Shown here in pieces: positions 1 through 7,736 of a stretch of DNA of 64,000 bases. The stretch lies in the NCBI RefSeq assembly GCF_900168265.1, contig NZ_FVZF01000006.1:1-64000 (forward strand). The letters run 5' to 3'. A program made the translations under genes and the position numbers. Below the pieces are notes generated by a model. It was given only the letters and a program-made list of their open reading frames with translations. It had not been told where the DNA came from and ran no database searches. Each line of letters begins with the position of its first letter. The first letter of the stretch is position 1. The stretch comes from Salegentibacter salarius. Its GTDB lineage: Bacteria; Bacteroidota; Bacteroidia; Flavobacteriales; Flavobacteriaceae.

Positions 1-257
1 TCTTGTTTTCCCAGCCAGCGACGGCGTTTTATATGTAGGAATACCTTTTTACCACGCACAGGAAAATCCTGAATTGTTATTTCTTTATGGAATCCGTGGG
101 CTATGACCAGCTGAGAGGAGAACTCTTTAGGAATCTCCGGCTTCTCTTCAAAATACAGGTGTAATATATCTCCTTCTGTTTGATGACCGGTAAGATCAAA
201 ATGGGTGATTAATAATTCTGGTAATAATATCTTGAGTAGGTCTATATATGGATCCAA
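1..257 (-). mobile_element. ISAon1-type transposase, N-terminal region (cut by window edge)
   Basis: The minus strand reads without a stop from a TTG at 257-255 to the window edge, 85 codons. The protein begins LDPYIDLLKILLPELLITHF and goes on through HLYFEEKPEIPKEF, IVAHGF-like and TIQDFPVRGKKVFLHIKRRR. This is the pattern I know from the proteins called ISAon1 family transposase N-terminal region, common in Bacteroidota. In that family a second frame carrying the DDE catalytic part follows, which would lie outside this window to the left. The in-frame stop upstream is at 288-290, and no ATG lies between it and the conserved start, so TTG is the likely start. I could not define the terminal inverted repeat. 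Family assignment is from memory of the conserved N-terminus; confidence is good but the element is incomplete. Confidence 0.75.
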
Positions 258-326
258 TGCTTCCGCTTTTAGAAAACAAAAATCAAACTATAATTTCAAT
301 TCACACACAACTTTTGAGAATGATCC

Positions 327-401
327 GTTTATATACTATTTTCTGAAGCGCTGAATAAATATTATATCGGTTCTACACAGGATATTAAGGATCAAACCTA
401 A
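327..401 (+). pseudogene. GIY-YIG nuclease relic
   Basis: Read from 327, the + strand gives VYILFSEALNKYYIGSTQDI and then KDQT and a stop at 399-401. The order VYIL..., about ten residues, KYYIGST..DI is the N-terminal core of small GIY-YIG endonucleases (UvrC-type N-terminal domain), including the YIG tripeptide. There is no in-frame start codon nearby, and the rest of the roughly 80-100 residue domain is missing, so it is a broken remnant. It lies about 40-70 bases from the start of the ISAon1-type element, which suggests that the insertion or a linked deletion destroyed it. A complete but different GIY-YIG gene is at 58222-58545. Confidence 0.65.
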
Positions 402-445
402 TTGGTGTGTTTAAGCAAAAATCGTAGTCAAACTATCTTAGAAGA

Positions 446-476
446 AACCTCACAGGTTTTCAAAACCTGTGAGGTT
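446..476. terminator. Perfect 15-bp inverted repeat, likely terminator of the flavoprotein gene
   Basis: AACCTCACAGGTTTT (446-460) is followed by one base and its exact reverse complement (462-476). The repeat begins three bases beyond the stop codon of the minus-strand flavoprotein gene and is followed on that strand by TTCTTC. It fits a factor-independent terminator, although the near-zero loop means that the inner A/T pairs would open. The same palindrome sequence is, as I recall, widespread between genes in flavobacteria, so it may also be a dispersed repeat. Confidence 0.65.
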
Positions 477-479
477 TTG

Positions 480-1532
480 TTAAGCAAGAGTTTTTTCTTC
501 AGCTTCAATATAATTGGCGAGATATTGTGCATCTTTTTTAATTCCGCCTAAAGTTGCTGAGCCTCTTGTATGCAACCAGGGGAGACCAATAAAATAAAGT
601 CCTTCAATATTGCTAATACCTCGATTATGCTTAGGGTAGCCGTCTTTGGTAAGTTCCAAACCTTCAATCCAGCTAAAATTCGGTCGGTATCCGGTGGCCC
701 AGACGATATTCTTTAACTCTTCAATTTTTCGATTTTCAGTAACGATAATTTCACCTTTTGCATTTTTAGTTTTTCCTACAGGTATTACATTCTCTCTTTT
801 CAGGATCCCCTTTACATCTGTTCCAATAATAGGTTGTTTAGACTGACTCAACTTTTTTCCCAACCAGGTTTTTCGGCTAAAATTTAGGAAACCTATTTTG
901 GTGAACCACCACCATAATGTTTTTCCTAAAATTTCCTGCGGAAGCACACGTACATCGGTAGCTCCAGAAAAATAAGTTGTTCTGTTAGTTTGAGAGATTT
1001 CATCTAAGATTTGAAAACCCGAATCTCCGGCTCCCACCACCATAGCAGGCCCTTCCTGCAATTGATTGGGATTTTTATAATAGTTGCTATGAATCTGGAA
1101 AACATCTGTTGATATTTTCTTTGAAAAAGATGGTGTGTAAGGAATATGAAACGGCCCTGTAGCGATAACTACATTTTTCGACTTAATCTCGCCTTCCTGA
1201 TGTTTCAGAATAAAGTAATCCTCTTCTTTGCTAACCTGTTCCACCAATGTATTTAGACGAACTTCTATATTGAATTCAGTTACATAGTTTTTAAAGTATT
1301 CAGCTACATCTTCTTTAGTAGGATAATAACCTTTTTTCGCCGGAAAATCCATTCCCGGTAAATTATTGAATTCTGAAGGAGTAAAGAGCTTTAGGGAATC
1401 CCAGCGATTTAACCAGGAAGCGCCTACTTCTTTCTCCTTATCTACCACAACATAACTTTTGCCAAGTTCATTAAGATAATAAGCCATAGAAAGTCCGGCT
1501 TGAGCTCCGCCAACAATTACAAAATCTAACAT
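480..1532 (-). CDS. FAD/NAD(P)-binding monooxygenase-like flavoprotein (CzcO-like)
   Basis: A 350-residue cytosolic flavoprotein of the flavin-containing monooxygenase / CzcO group. The FAD-binding Rossmann motif is at the extreme N-terminus (IVGGAQAG, about residues 6-13) and the NADPH-binding motif VVGAGDSG is at about 165-172. FATG-type motifs VVIATG (about 121) and IVWATGYRP (about 290) join the two domains, and FQIHSNYY resembles the FMO fingerprint between them. The family oxidises small lipophilic or nitrogen/sulfur compounds with O2 and NADPH, but the substrate cannot be read here. Length is normal for CzcO-like proteins. It is a single gene, divergent from the creatininase-like gene, with a strong palindrome just after its stop. 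The name CzcO comes from a link with metal resistance that is not supported by the neighbours. Confidence 0.85.
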   Translation of the reverse strand: MLDFVIVGGAQAGLSMAYYLNELGKSYVVVDKEKEVGASWLNRWDSLKLFTPSEFNNLPGMDFPAKKGYYPTKEDVAEYFKNYVTEFNIEVRLNTLVEQVSKEEDYFILKHQEGEIKSKNVVIATGPFHIPYTPSFSKKISTDVFQIHSNYYKNPNQLQEGPAMVVGAGDSGFQILDEISQTNRTTYFSGATDVRVLPQEILGKTLWWWFTKIGFLNFSRKTWLGKKLSQSKQPIIGTDVKGILKRENVIPVGKTKNAKGEIIVTENRKIEELKNIVWATGYRPNFSWIEGLELTKDGYPKHNRGISNIEGLYFIGLPWLHTRGSATLGGIKKDAQYLANYIEAEEKTLA

Positions 1533-1626
1533 TTATTCGGGTTTTTTGTAAAGGTAAGTTTTAATTTCTATCCGTTAAATCTGTTGAAAAGCTTCAGATT
1601 TGCTAATTTTAAATCAAATTTAGCTT

Positions 1627-2400
1627 ATGGAAAGAAAAATCAGGCCTTATGTTCTGGCTGAAACAAACTGGAAGCACATAAAAGATGAAGATTTTAGCGT
1701 AGCGGTTTTGCCCTGGGGTGCAACCGAAGCACACAACTACCATTTGCCGTATGCTACAGATAATATTCTTGCTGAAGAAACTGCAATAAAAGCAGCTGAA
1801 AAAGCCTGGGAAAAGAAAGCTAAGGCAGTGGTCTTACCTACAATACCTTTTGGAGTTAATACCGGCCAAATGGACGTGAAGCTATGTATGAATCTTAATC
1901 CCAGCACTCAGTATGCTATTTTAAAAGATATAGCGCAGGTATTGCAGAAGCAAGAGATCAATAAGCTGGTGATTTTAAATGCTCACGGCGGAAATAATTT
2001 TAAGCAAATGATTAGGGAACTAAGTCTCGAATATCCTAAGCTTTTTGCCTGTTCTGTAAATTGGTGGCAAACTACAGATGCAACTCCTTATTTTGATGAA
2101 CCCGGCGATCACGCTGGAGAACTGGAAACCGCTGCGGTTATGCATTTGCGCCCCGAATTGGTTTTACCACTTGAAGAAGCCGGAGATGGCAGCGCCAAAA
2201 CTTTTAAAATAAAGGCTTTAAAAGAAGGTTGGGCAAGTGCACAGCGAGAATGGACCAGCGTAACAAAAGATACAGGGGTAGGGAATCCAAAAGCTGCAAC
2301 TGCTGAGAAAGGAAAGATCTTTATTGAAAAAACCACCGATATGATCGCCGATTTCTTTGTAGAATTACATTCGACAGACCTTAAAGATATGTATCATTAA
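1627..2400 (+). CDS. Creatininase-family amidohydrolase
   Basis: A 257-residue member of the creatininase family (creatinine amidohydrolase and related metal-dependent hydrolases, including those acting on riboflavin or mycofactocin intermediates). The expected metal ligands are visible: E34 and H36 in PWGATEAHNYHLPYATD, D45 at the end of that motif, H120 in LNAHGGNN, and the acidic pair in DHAGELETA (about 161-169). It has no signal peptide, so it is cytosolic. It starts at ATG 1627 and precedes the lrgA-like gene by only 14 bases, so the three genes to 3451 may be one transcript. The actual substrate is unknown; creatinine itself is unlikely to be specific evidence. The family call is firm and the reaction is not. 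Confidence 0.85.
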   Translation: MERKIRPYVLAETNWKHIKDEDFSVAVLPWGATEAHNYHLPYATDNILAEETAIKAAEKAWEKKAKAVVLPTIPFGVNTGQMDVKLCMNLNPSTQYAILKDIAQVLQKQEINKLVILNAHGGNNFKQMIRELSLEYPKLFACSVNWWQTTDATPYFDEPGDHAGELETAAVMHLRPELVLPLEEAGDGSAKTFKIKALKEGWASAQREWTSVTKDTGVGNPKAATAEKGKIFIEKTTDMIADFFVELHSTDLKDMYH

Positions 2401-2414
2401 CTATAGGAAAACCA

Positions 2415-2747
2415 ATGCTTAAGGCCTTAGCGTATATATTTGGATTTTTACTTTTAGGTGAGTTAATTACCTATTTTTTTGAAATTCCAATTGCTGGGAA
2501 TATCCTCGGAATGTTTTTAATTTTCCTGGCATTACGGCTTAAACTTATAAAGCTTCAGGATGTAAAACCGGCTTCAGATAAACTCATAAAATACCTGGTA
2601 TTGTTCTTTATTCCGTATGGTGTAGGATTAATGGTTTATTTTGAAATTATCGCCGCTTACTGGATGCCAATTTCAGTAGCAGTAATTGCCAGCACCGTGA
2701 TCACACTTTATATTTCAGCAATAATTATTGAAAAACTAGAAAAATAA
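2415..2747 (+). CDS. lrgA: CidA/LrgA family membrane protein
   Basis: A 110-residue hydrophobic protein with about four transmembrane helices and the typical LrgA/CidA layout: LLLGELITYFFEIPIAGNILGM near the N-terminus and FFIPYGVGLMVYF in the middle. LrgA/CidA proteins are small inner-membrane proteins that work with LrgB/CidB and were first described as holin-like regulators of murein hydrolase activity; later work links them to pyruvate or glycolate transport and overflow metabolism. The stop and the next start overlap by one base (TAATG at 2745-2749), the usual translational coupling with lrgB. The gene order lrgA-lrgB makes the call secure at family level. Confidence 0.85.
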   Translation: MLKALAYIFGFLLLGELITYFFEIPIAGNILGMFLIFLALRLKLIKLQDVKPASDKLIKYLVLFFIPYGVGLMVYFEIIAAYWMPISVAVIASTVITLYISAIIIEKLEK

Positions 2748-3451
2748 TGCAGGAGTTTTTTCAATTGCCGGTTTTTGGAGTTTTCATAAGCATTATTGCT
2801 TTTGCGGGCGGTCGCGAACTTCGCAAAAAGTTTAATTATGTTCTGCTGAACCCGGTATTGTTAGCTATTTTATTTATTATTTCATTTTTATTGATCTTCA
2901 ATATTGATTTTGAAGATTATAATCGCGGCGGTAAGTTTATTAGTTTCTTCCTGGGACCGTCGGTGGTGGCACTCGGGGTTTTCTTTTATGAGAAATATGA
3001 AGAAGTAAAACAGAATTTAAAAGTGTTTTTACTTTCTGTGGCGGTTGGTGGAATAAGCGGAATTTTGACCGTGATTATTTTCCTTCTGCTTTTAAAAGTT
3101 CCCGATTTTATTATTGAATCGCTGGCTTCAAAATCGGTTACTACACCTATTGCTATTGAAATCACGAAACTTACCGGTGGAATTCCTGAAATTACGGCCG
3201 GAATTGTAATTGCAGTTGGGATTTTTGGAAATGCTTTTGGCCCTTTTATCTTGAAGAAATTAGGCATTAAAAGTAAAATTGCCATTGGCACGGCGCTAGG
3301 AACCGCGGCTCATGGAATAGGAACTGCCCGCGCTTTTGAGGAAAGCAAACTGGCAGGAGTTTACAGCGGACTTGCAATGTGCGTAAACGGTATCATCACA
3401 GCACTTCTTACTCCATATTTGCTTCAGTTATTCCTTGGGAGTTTCACCTGA
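2747..3451 (+). CDS. lrgB: LrgB family membrane protein
   Basis: A 234-residue polytopic membrane protein of the LrgB/CidB/YohK family, which partners the LrgA protein encoded directly upstream. Typical features are the stretch SVTTPIAIEITKLTGGIPEI in the second half and the later GTALGTAAHGIGTARAFE, both conserved in the family. The pair is thought to act in the inner membrane in holin-like control of lysis or in export of small organic acids. It is coupled to lrgA by a TAATG overlap. Its last 24 bases overlap, tail to tail, the 3' end of the antiporter gene on the other strand, so the two coding sequences constrain each other. Confidence 0.88.
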   Translation: MQEFFQLPVFGVFISIIAFAGGRELRKKFNYVLLNPVLLAILFIISFLLIFNIDFEDYNRGGKFISFFLGPSVVALGVFFYEKYEEVKQNLKVFLLSVAVGGISGILTVIIFLLLLKVPDFIIESLASKSVTTPIAIEITKLTGGIPEITAGIVIAVGIFGNAFGPFILKKLGIKSKIAIGTALGTAAHGIGTARAFEESKLAGVYSGLAMCVNGIITALLTPYLLQLFLGSFT

Positions 3452-4699
3452 TTCGTTTTCGTTTTGTTCTGTTTTTCGCTTAAAATATTGAATAATTGAT
3501 GGTGCAGTTAGCCCGTGGAGAACAATAGAAATTAAAATAATATAAGCGGTGATAGCATAGAGTTCATTCTTACGCTCAAAACCTTCAAATTCTACAAAAG
3601 CCCAGGAAAGATAGAAAACCGAACCAATTCCCTTGATTCCCAGGAAACTAATTGCAAGCTTATTTTTAAAACTATCTTTTATCCCAATCATACTTATTAT
3701 TCCGGCAACGGGTCTAATAATTAATACAAAAGCGAAAGCGAAAACAATTCCCTTCCAGTCGGTAAGGCTAAGCATTCCATTCATAATAGAAGCTCCAAAG
3801 AGAATAATCCAAACAACCAAAAGCAAACGCTCTACTTCGTGAATAAAATCGTGCATTTTCGTTTTATAATCTCCACTAACTTTCTCGTAGTGTCGCAGGC
3901 TTAATCCTGTAAAGAAGACCGCCAGGAAGCCGTAGCCGTGTATAAGCTCTGTGGCTCCATAACTAAATAGCGTAATGGAAAGAGCAAGAAAACCGTCAAA
4001 AGTTTTAATGCCGGTGTATTTATGAACTCTATCCAGTAAAAATCCTATAGATTGCCCAATTGCAAAACCGGCTATAGTGCCAATTATAATTTTTAAAAAG
4101 AATTTATCCAGCATCCAGTCAGTAAAATCGAATGCGGCCCAACTCCCGGCCTGGGCTACCAAAACCGCCATATAAGTAAAAGGGAAAGCAAGCCCATCAT
4201 TTAAACCCGCTTCTGCCGTAAGCGCAAATCTTATTTTTCCTTTGTATTCTTTTTCTCGTTCTGGATCGTCAAGTTGAGTTTCAGCAGCCAGAACAGGATC
4301 GGTGGGAGCAAGAACGGCGGCAAGTAACAAAGAGGATGGAACACTTAAATATAGAAAATTTTGCCCCAGGAAATATGCCGAAATTATACAAAGCGGCATA
4401 GTTAGAAAAACCAGTAAAAAAGGTCTTTTCCAGGCTTTAAAGCTGTAATTATTACCAATTTTTAAACCGGCGCCCATCAGGGAAATAATTACGATCATTT
4501 CAGAAAAATACATAAGACCTTTATCGGCCCATAGAGGATCTGGCCAGACAATTGGTAAGCCCAGTGCGAATATTAAAAAACCAATAAGTAGTAAAATTAT
4601 AGGTCCGCTGATTTTAATTCGCTTTGAAATTGATGGCAGCCAGGCCATAATAAGTGTTGTGAAACCAATTCCCGCTAAGATCCAGTAATGTTCTTTCAT
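3428..4699 (-). CDS. Na+/H+ (cation/proton) antiporter, CPA1/NhaP-like
   Basis: A 423-residue inner-membrane antiporter with about 12 hydrophobic segments. CPA1 signatures are clear: LAPTDPVLAAE (about 130-140) and the ion-binding motif EAGLNDGLAFP (about 163-173), where the N-D pair marks electroneutral cation/proton exchange. Family members use the proton gradient to expel Na+ (or K+ or Li+) and to control internal pH, which suits a marine or saline lifestyle. The C-terminus is short and charged, with no TrkA-C regulatory domain. The gene converges on lrgB with a 24-base overlap. Ion specificity cannot be read from the sequence. Confidence 0.88.
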   Translation of the reverse strand: MKEHYWILAGIGFTTLIMAWLPSISKRIKISGPIILLLIGFLIFALGLPIVWPDPLWADKGLMYFSEMIVIISLMGAGLKIGNNYSFKAWKRPFLLVFLTMPLCIISAYFLGQNFLYLSVPSSLLLAAVLAPTDPVLAAETQLDDPEREKEYKGKIRFALTAEAGLNDGLAFPFTYMAVLVAQAGSWAAFDFTDWMLDKFFLKIIIGTIAGFAIGQSIGFLLDRVHKYTGIKTFDGFLALSITLFSYGATELIHGYGFLAVFFTGLSLRHYEKVSGDYKTKMHDFIHEVERLLLVVWIILFGASIMNGMLSLTDWKGIVFAFAFVLIIRPVAGIISMIGIKDSFKNKLAISFLGIKGIGSVFYLSWAFVEFEGFERKNELYAITAYIILISIVLHGLTAPSIIQYFKRKTEQNENESGETPKE

Positions 4700-4833
4700 A
4701 TATTTAAAATTAACTTTTTTAATTTATCTTGCTTAAAACACCTGGTTTTTTTACAAAAGTCTAACAGTTTAAATAAGGTAGATTATTAGTTATTCAGCTG
4801 ATATTTATCATATTAAAATCTTTTTATACAGGT

Positions 4834-4841
4834 TAACTTTG
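4834..4841 (+). promoter_or_regulatory. Candidate -7 box TAACTTTG
   Basis: TAACTTTG matches the Bacteroidota -7 consensus TAnnTTTG and lies 26 bases before ATG 4867. No clear TTTG box is present about 19 bases upstream, so this is a partial promoter match. Confidence 0.4.
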
Positions 4842-4866
4842 AGAGAATAACCAAGGCCTGTAAAAG

Positions 4867-5253
4867 ATGGATACTTCCTTATTTCTCGCTAAATTCTGGG
4901 GTTGGTATCTCCTTATTTTCTTTTTTGTACTGAGTTTTAATCCCAGGAGAATACAACAGATCTTTGAAGATTTGAAAGATCAAAAGTTCCTGATATTGGC
5001 TGCTTTTGCCGCTATAATCATGGGCTTGCTTAATATTCTTTTTCATAATATCTGGGAGCTAAGCTGGAAATTTATAATCACTATCCTGGGATGGGCGTCA
5101 CTTTTTATAGGTCTCGGCCTCTTTGTTTTCCCTGAATCTACTACGCGCAAACTTGTTGTTCTAAACCTCAAATTTGTACAAACAATTTATGTATTGCTTT
5201 TCCTTCTTGGAATTTTCCTGCTAAATATGGGTTATGAACTCGTGTTACAATAA
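4867..5253 (+). CDS. Small four-helix membrane protein of unknown function
   Basis: A 128-residue hydrophobic protein with about four predicted membrane helices (starting FWGWYLLIFFFVLSF, then FLILAAFAAIIMGLLNILF, IITILGWASLFIGLGLFVF and YVLLFLLGIFLLNMGYEL) and a charged loop after the first helix. I do not recognise a named family, although small unnamed membrane proteins of this shape are common in flavobacteria. It begins a run of + strand genes; ppsA starts only 12 bases after its stop, so the two are probably co-transcribed. A candidate promoter box lies just upstream. Function unknown. Confidence 0.7.
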   Translation: MDTSLFLAKFWGWYLLIFFFVLSFNPRRIQQIFEDLKDQKFLILAAFAAIIMGLLNILFHNIWELSWKFIITILGWASLFIGLGLFVFPESTTRKLVVLNLKFVQTIYVLLFLLGIFLLNMGYELVLQ

Positions 5254-5264
5254 AAATTAAGCTT

Positions 5265-7631
5265 ATGAAATTCATTAAAAAATTTAGAGAGATATCTATA
5301 AAAGATGTCACAAAGGTTGGCGGGAAAAATGCTTCTCTGGGCGAAATGTATAACGAATTATCTTCTGAAGGTGTTTTGGTGCCAGATGGTTTCGCTACCG
5401 CTTCTGAAGGTTTTTGGGCTTTTTTAAAGTCGAATAATATTGAAGAAGACTTAAAAAGTTTATTGAAAAAACTTGACAGGGAGGATTACGAGAACCTTAG
5501 CAATATTGGTTCTGAAGCCAGAAAACTAATTTTAGGAGGAGAATTTTCCAAAGAATTTTCCGAAGAAATTGTTGCGGCATATAGCGATTTGGGAAAAGGA
5601 GAAAATATTCAGGTTGCGGTGAGAAGTAGTGCCACGGCCGAAGATTTACCGGGTGCGAGTTTTGCCGGCCAGCATGATACCTTTCTAAATATTAAAGGAA
5701 ACGAAGCTTTGCTTGAGGCGGTTAAAAAATGTTTTGCTTCTCTTTATACCAATAGGGCCATTAAATACCGGGAAGATCAGGGCTTTTTGCATCACGAAAT
5801 AGCACTTTCGGTGGGGGTGCAGAAGATGGTGCGGTCTGATATTAGTTGCTCGGGGATTGGTTTTAGTCTTGAACCCGAATCTGGTTTCAGGAATATTATT
5901 CATTTATCGGGTGTTTGGGGATTAGGTGAAAATATAGTGCAGGGATTGGTGAACCCAGATGAGTTTGATGTATTTAAACCAACTATTGATAAAGCCGAAA
6001 ATCCTATTATTCAGAAGAAACTGGGACATAAAGAACTTTCTATGGTTTATGCCGAGTCCAGCGGTCACTCTTCAACCGTAAACATTGAAACGCCGTTGGA
6101 GAAACAGGATAGCTTTGTTTTAAATGACGATGAGGTAATTAAACTCTCCCGTTGGATTTTACTAATAGAAAATCATTACAATTGCCCAATGGACGTAGAG
6201 TGGGCAAAAGATGGCCTAACCAACGAACTTTTTATTACCCAGGCCCGCCCTGAAACAGTACATAAAGACGAAGATAAACGTTTTTATATCGAATATCACT
6301 TAAAGCAAAAAGGCGAAATTTTAACCAGCGGAAGCGCCATTGGTTCCAGCATCGCTACTGGGAAAGCACGATTTTTAATGTCACCTGAAGAAGGACATAA
6401 ATTAAATCCCGGAGAAATTCTTATTACCAATAACACCAGCCCAGATTGGGATCCTCTTTTAAAGCTGGCAGCTGCAGTTGTAACCGATAGAGGCGGTAGA
6501 ACCAGCCATGCGGCAATTGTAGCCCGCGAACTTGGTGTACCTGCAATAGTGGGAACAAACGATGCGACCACAAAAATTAAAGATGGCGAAATGATTACTG
6601 TTTCCTGTGAAGGAAAAACCGGCTTTGTTTATAAAGGTGCCCTGGAATTTGATACTAAGGAAATTGATTTTGGAAAAATTTCTCTTCCAAAAACCGAAGC
6701 TAAATTTATTCTATCAGATCCAGACAGGGCTTTTCAACTCTCTTTTTATCCTAATACGGGAATTGGATTATTACGAATGGAATTTATAATTACCCATAAA
6801 ATAAAAATCCACCCAATGGCTTTGGTGAAATATGAGGAGGTTAAAGAAAAAGCCGCAAAAAAGGCCATAGAAGAACTTACCTGGCAATATAAAGATAAAC
6901 GTGATTTTTTTGTTGAAGAATTATCGCGGGGAATAGCCGTAATGGCTTCCGCATTTCACCCAAAAGAGGTAATTGTTAGGCTTAGCGATTTTAAAAGTAA
7001 CGAATATGCAAACCTAATTGGAGGCCGCCAATTTGAACCTTTAGAAGAAAATCCTATGCTTGGTTTTAGGGGCGCTGCGCGTTATCCTCATCCTAATTAC
7101 AAAGAGGCTTTTGAACTTGAATGTAAAGCAATAAAAAGAGTTAGGGAAGAGATGGGTCTCGATAATTTAAAAGTGATGATCCCTTTTTGCAGAACGATAA
7201 AAGAAGCAAAAACCGTGATCGATCTTATGAAAGAATTCGGATTGGAACGCGGAAAGAATTCTCTGGAAATCTATATGATGGTTGAAATCCCCTCTAATGT
7301 AATTCTCCTCGAAGAATTTGCAGAATATTTTGACGGATTTTCCATAGGATCTAACGATCTCACACAACTTACTTTGGGTGTTGATCGCGATTCAGAACTA
7401 ATGGTAAGTATTTTTGATGAAAATAATGCTGCTGCAAAAGAAATGGTTGCCACAGCGATACAAAAAGCCAGGAAAATCGGGAAAAAAATAGGACTCTGCG
7501 GGCAGGCACCAAGTGATTTCCCCGAGTTCGCTTCATTTCTGGTAAAAGAACAAATAAATAGTATTTCGTTTAATCCTGATGCACTTTTAAAAGGAATAGA
7601 GAATATTAATAAGGCCGAGGCCGTGCAGTAA
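5265..7631 (+). CDS. ppsA: Phosphoenolpyruvate synthase
   Basis: A 788-residue enzyme, normal length for PEP synthase, which converts pyruvate, ATP and water to PEP, AMP and phosphate and so allows gluconeogenesis. The N-terminal ATP-binding (PPDK-N) domain shows VRSSATAEDLPGASFAGQHD at about 119-138. The swivelling phosphohistidine domain carries GGRTSHAAIVARELGVPAI, with the phospho-accepting histidine near residue 415. The C-terminal TIM barrel ends with LCGQAPSDFP, holding the catalytic cysteine near residue 745. This order separates it from pyruvate phosphate dikinase, which has a longer linker. It follows the small membrane protein by 12 bases. A dispersed repeat begins at its stop codon. 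Neighbouring genes (P-ATPase, hibernation factor) hint at an energy or starvation cluster. Confidence 0.95.
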   Translation: MKFIKKFREISIKDVTKVGGKNASLGEMYNELSSEGVLVPDGFATASEGFWAFLKSNNIEEDLKSLLKKLDREDYENLSNIGSEARKLILGGEFSKEFSEEIVAAYSDLGKGENIQVAVRSSATAEDLPGASFAGQHDTFLNIKGNEALLEAVKKCFASLYTNRAIKYREDQGFLHHEIALSVGVQKMVRSDISCSGIGFSLEPESGFRNIIHLSGVWGLGENIVQGLVNPDEFDVFKPTIDKAENPIIQKKLGHKELSMVYAESSGHSSTVNIETPLEKQDSFVLNDDEVIKLSRWILLIENHYNCPMDVEWAKDGLTNELFITQARPETVHKDEDKRFYIEYHLKQKGEILTSGSAIGSSIATGKARFLMSPEEGHKLNPGEILITNNTSPDWDPLLKLAAAVVTDRGGRTSHAAIVARELGVPAIVGTNDATTKIKDGEMITVSCEGKTGFVYKGALEFDTKEIDFGKISLPKTEAKFILSDPDRAFQLSFYPNTGIGLLRMEFIITHKIKIHPMALVKYEEVKEKAAKKAIEELTWQYKDKRDFFVEELSRGIAVMASAFHPKEVIVRLSDFKSNEYANLIGGRQFEPLEENPMLGFRGAARYPHPNYKEAFELECKAIKRVREEMGLDNLKVMIPFCRTIKEAKTVIDLMKEFGLERGKNSLEIYMMVEIPSNVILLEEFAEYFDGFSIGSNDLTQLTLGVDRDSELMVSIFDENNAAAKEMVATAIQKARKIGKKIGLCGQAPSDFPEFASFLVKEQINSISFNPDALLKGIENINKAEAVQ

Positions 7632-7725
7632 ACAACTTGGAGTAAGTTCACGAAGCATTGATATTGGAAAATATAATCTGATTTCGAGGCAAGCTCCGGA
7701 ACATTTAATCTAGATTATCGCGTAA
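7629..7725 (+). repeat. Stop-codon-linked dispersed repeat, copy A
   Basis: Starting with the TAA of ppsA, the sequence reads TAAACAACTT, then TTCACGAAGCATT, TATAATCTGATTTCGAGGCA and AGCTCCGGAACATT, to about 7725. The same string, with scattered changes, is found on the minus strand at 30858-30959, again beginning at a TAA stop codon. By eye about four of five positions agree over nearly 100 bases. The repeat fills the 105-base gap before the P-ATPase start. Confidence 0.75.
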
Positions 7726-7736
7726 AATACTAAGAA

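Noticed and set aside
646-846. Open frames opposite real genes (for example here, and at 2986-3291, 9548-9988, 36260-36655, 57577-57942)
   Set aside because: They lie wholly inside well-supported genes on the other strand or in another frame and show no family motif.
2415-3451. LrgA/LrgB as phage holin genes
   Set aside because: No phage structural or lysis genes adjoin; the pair is a normal chromosomal LrgAB set.
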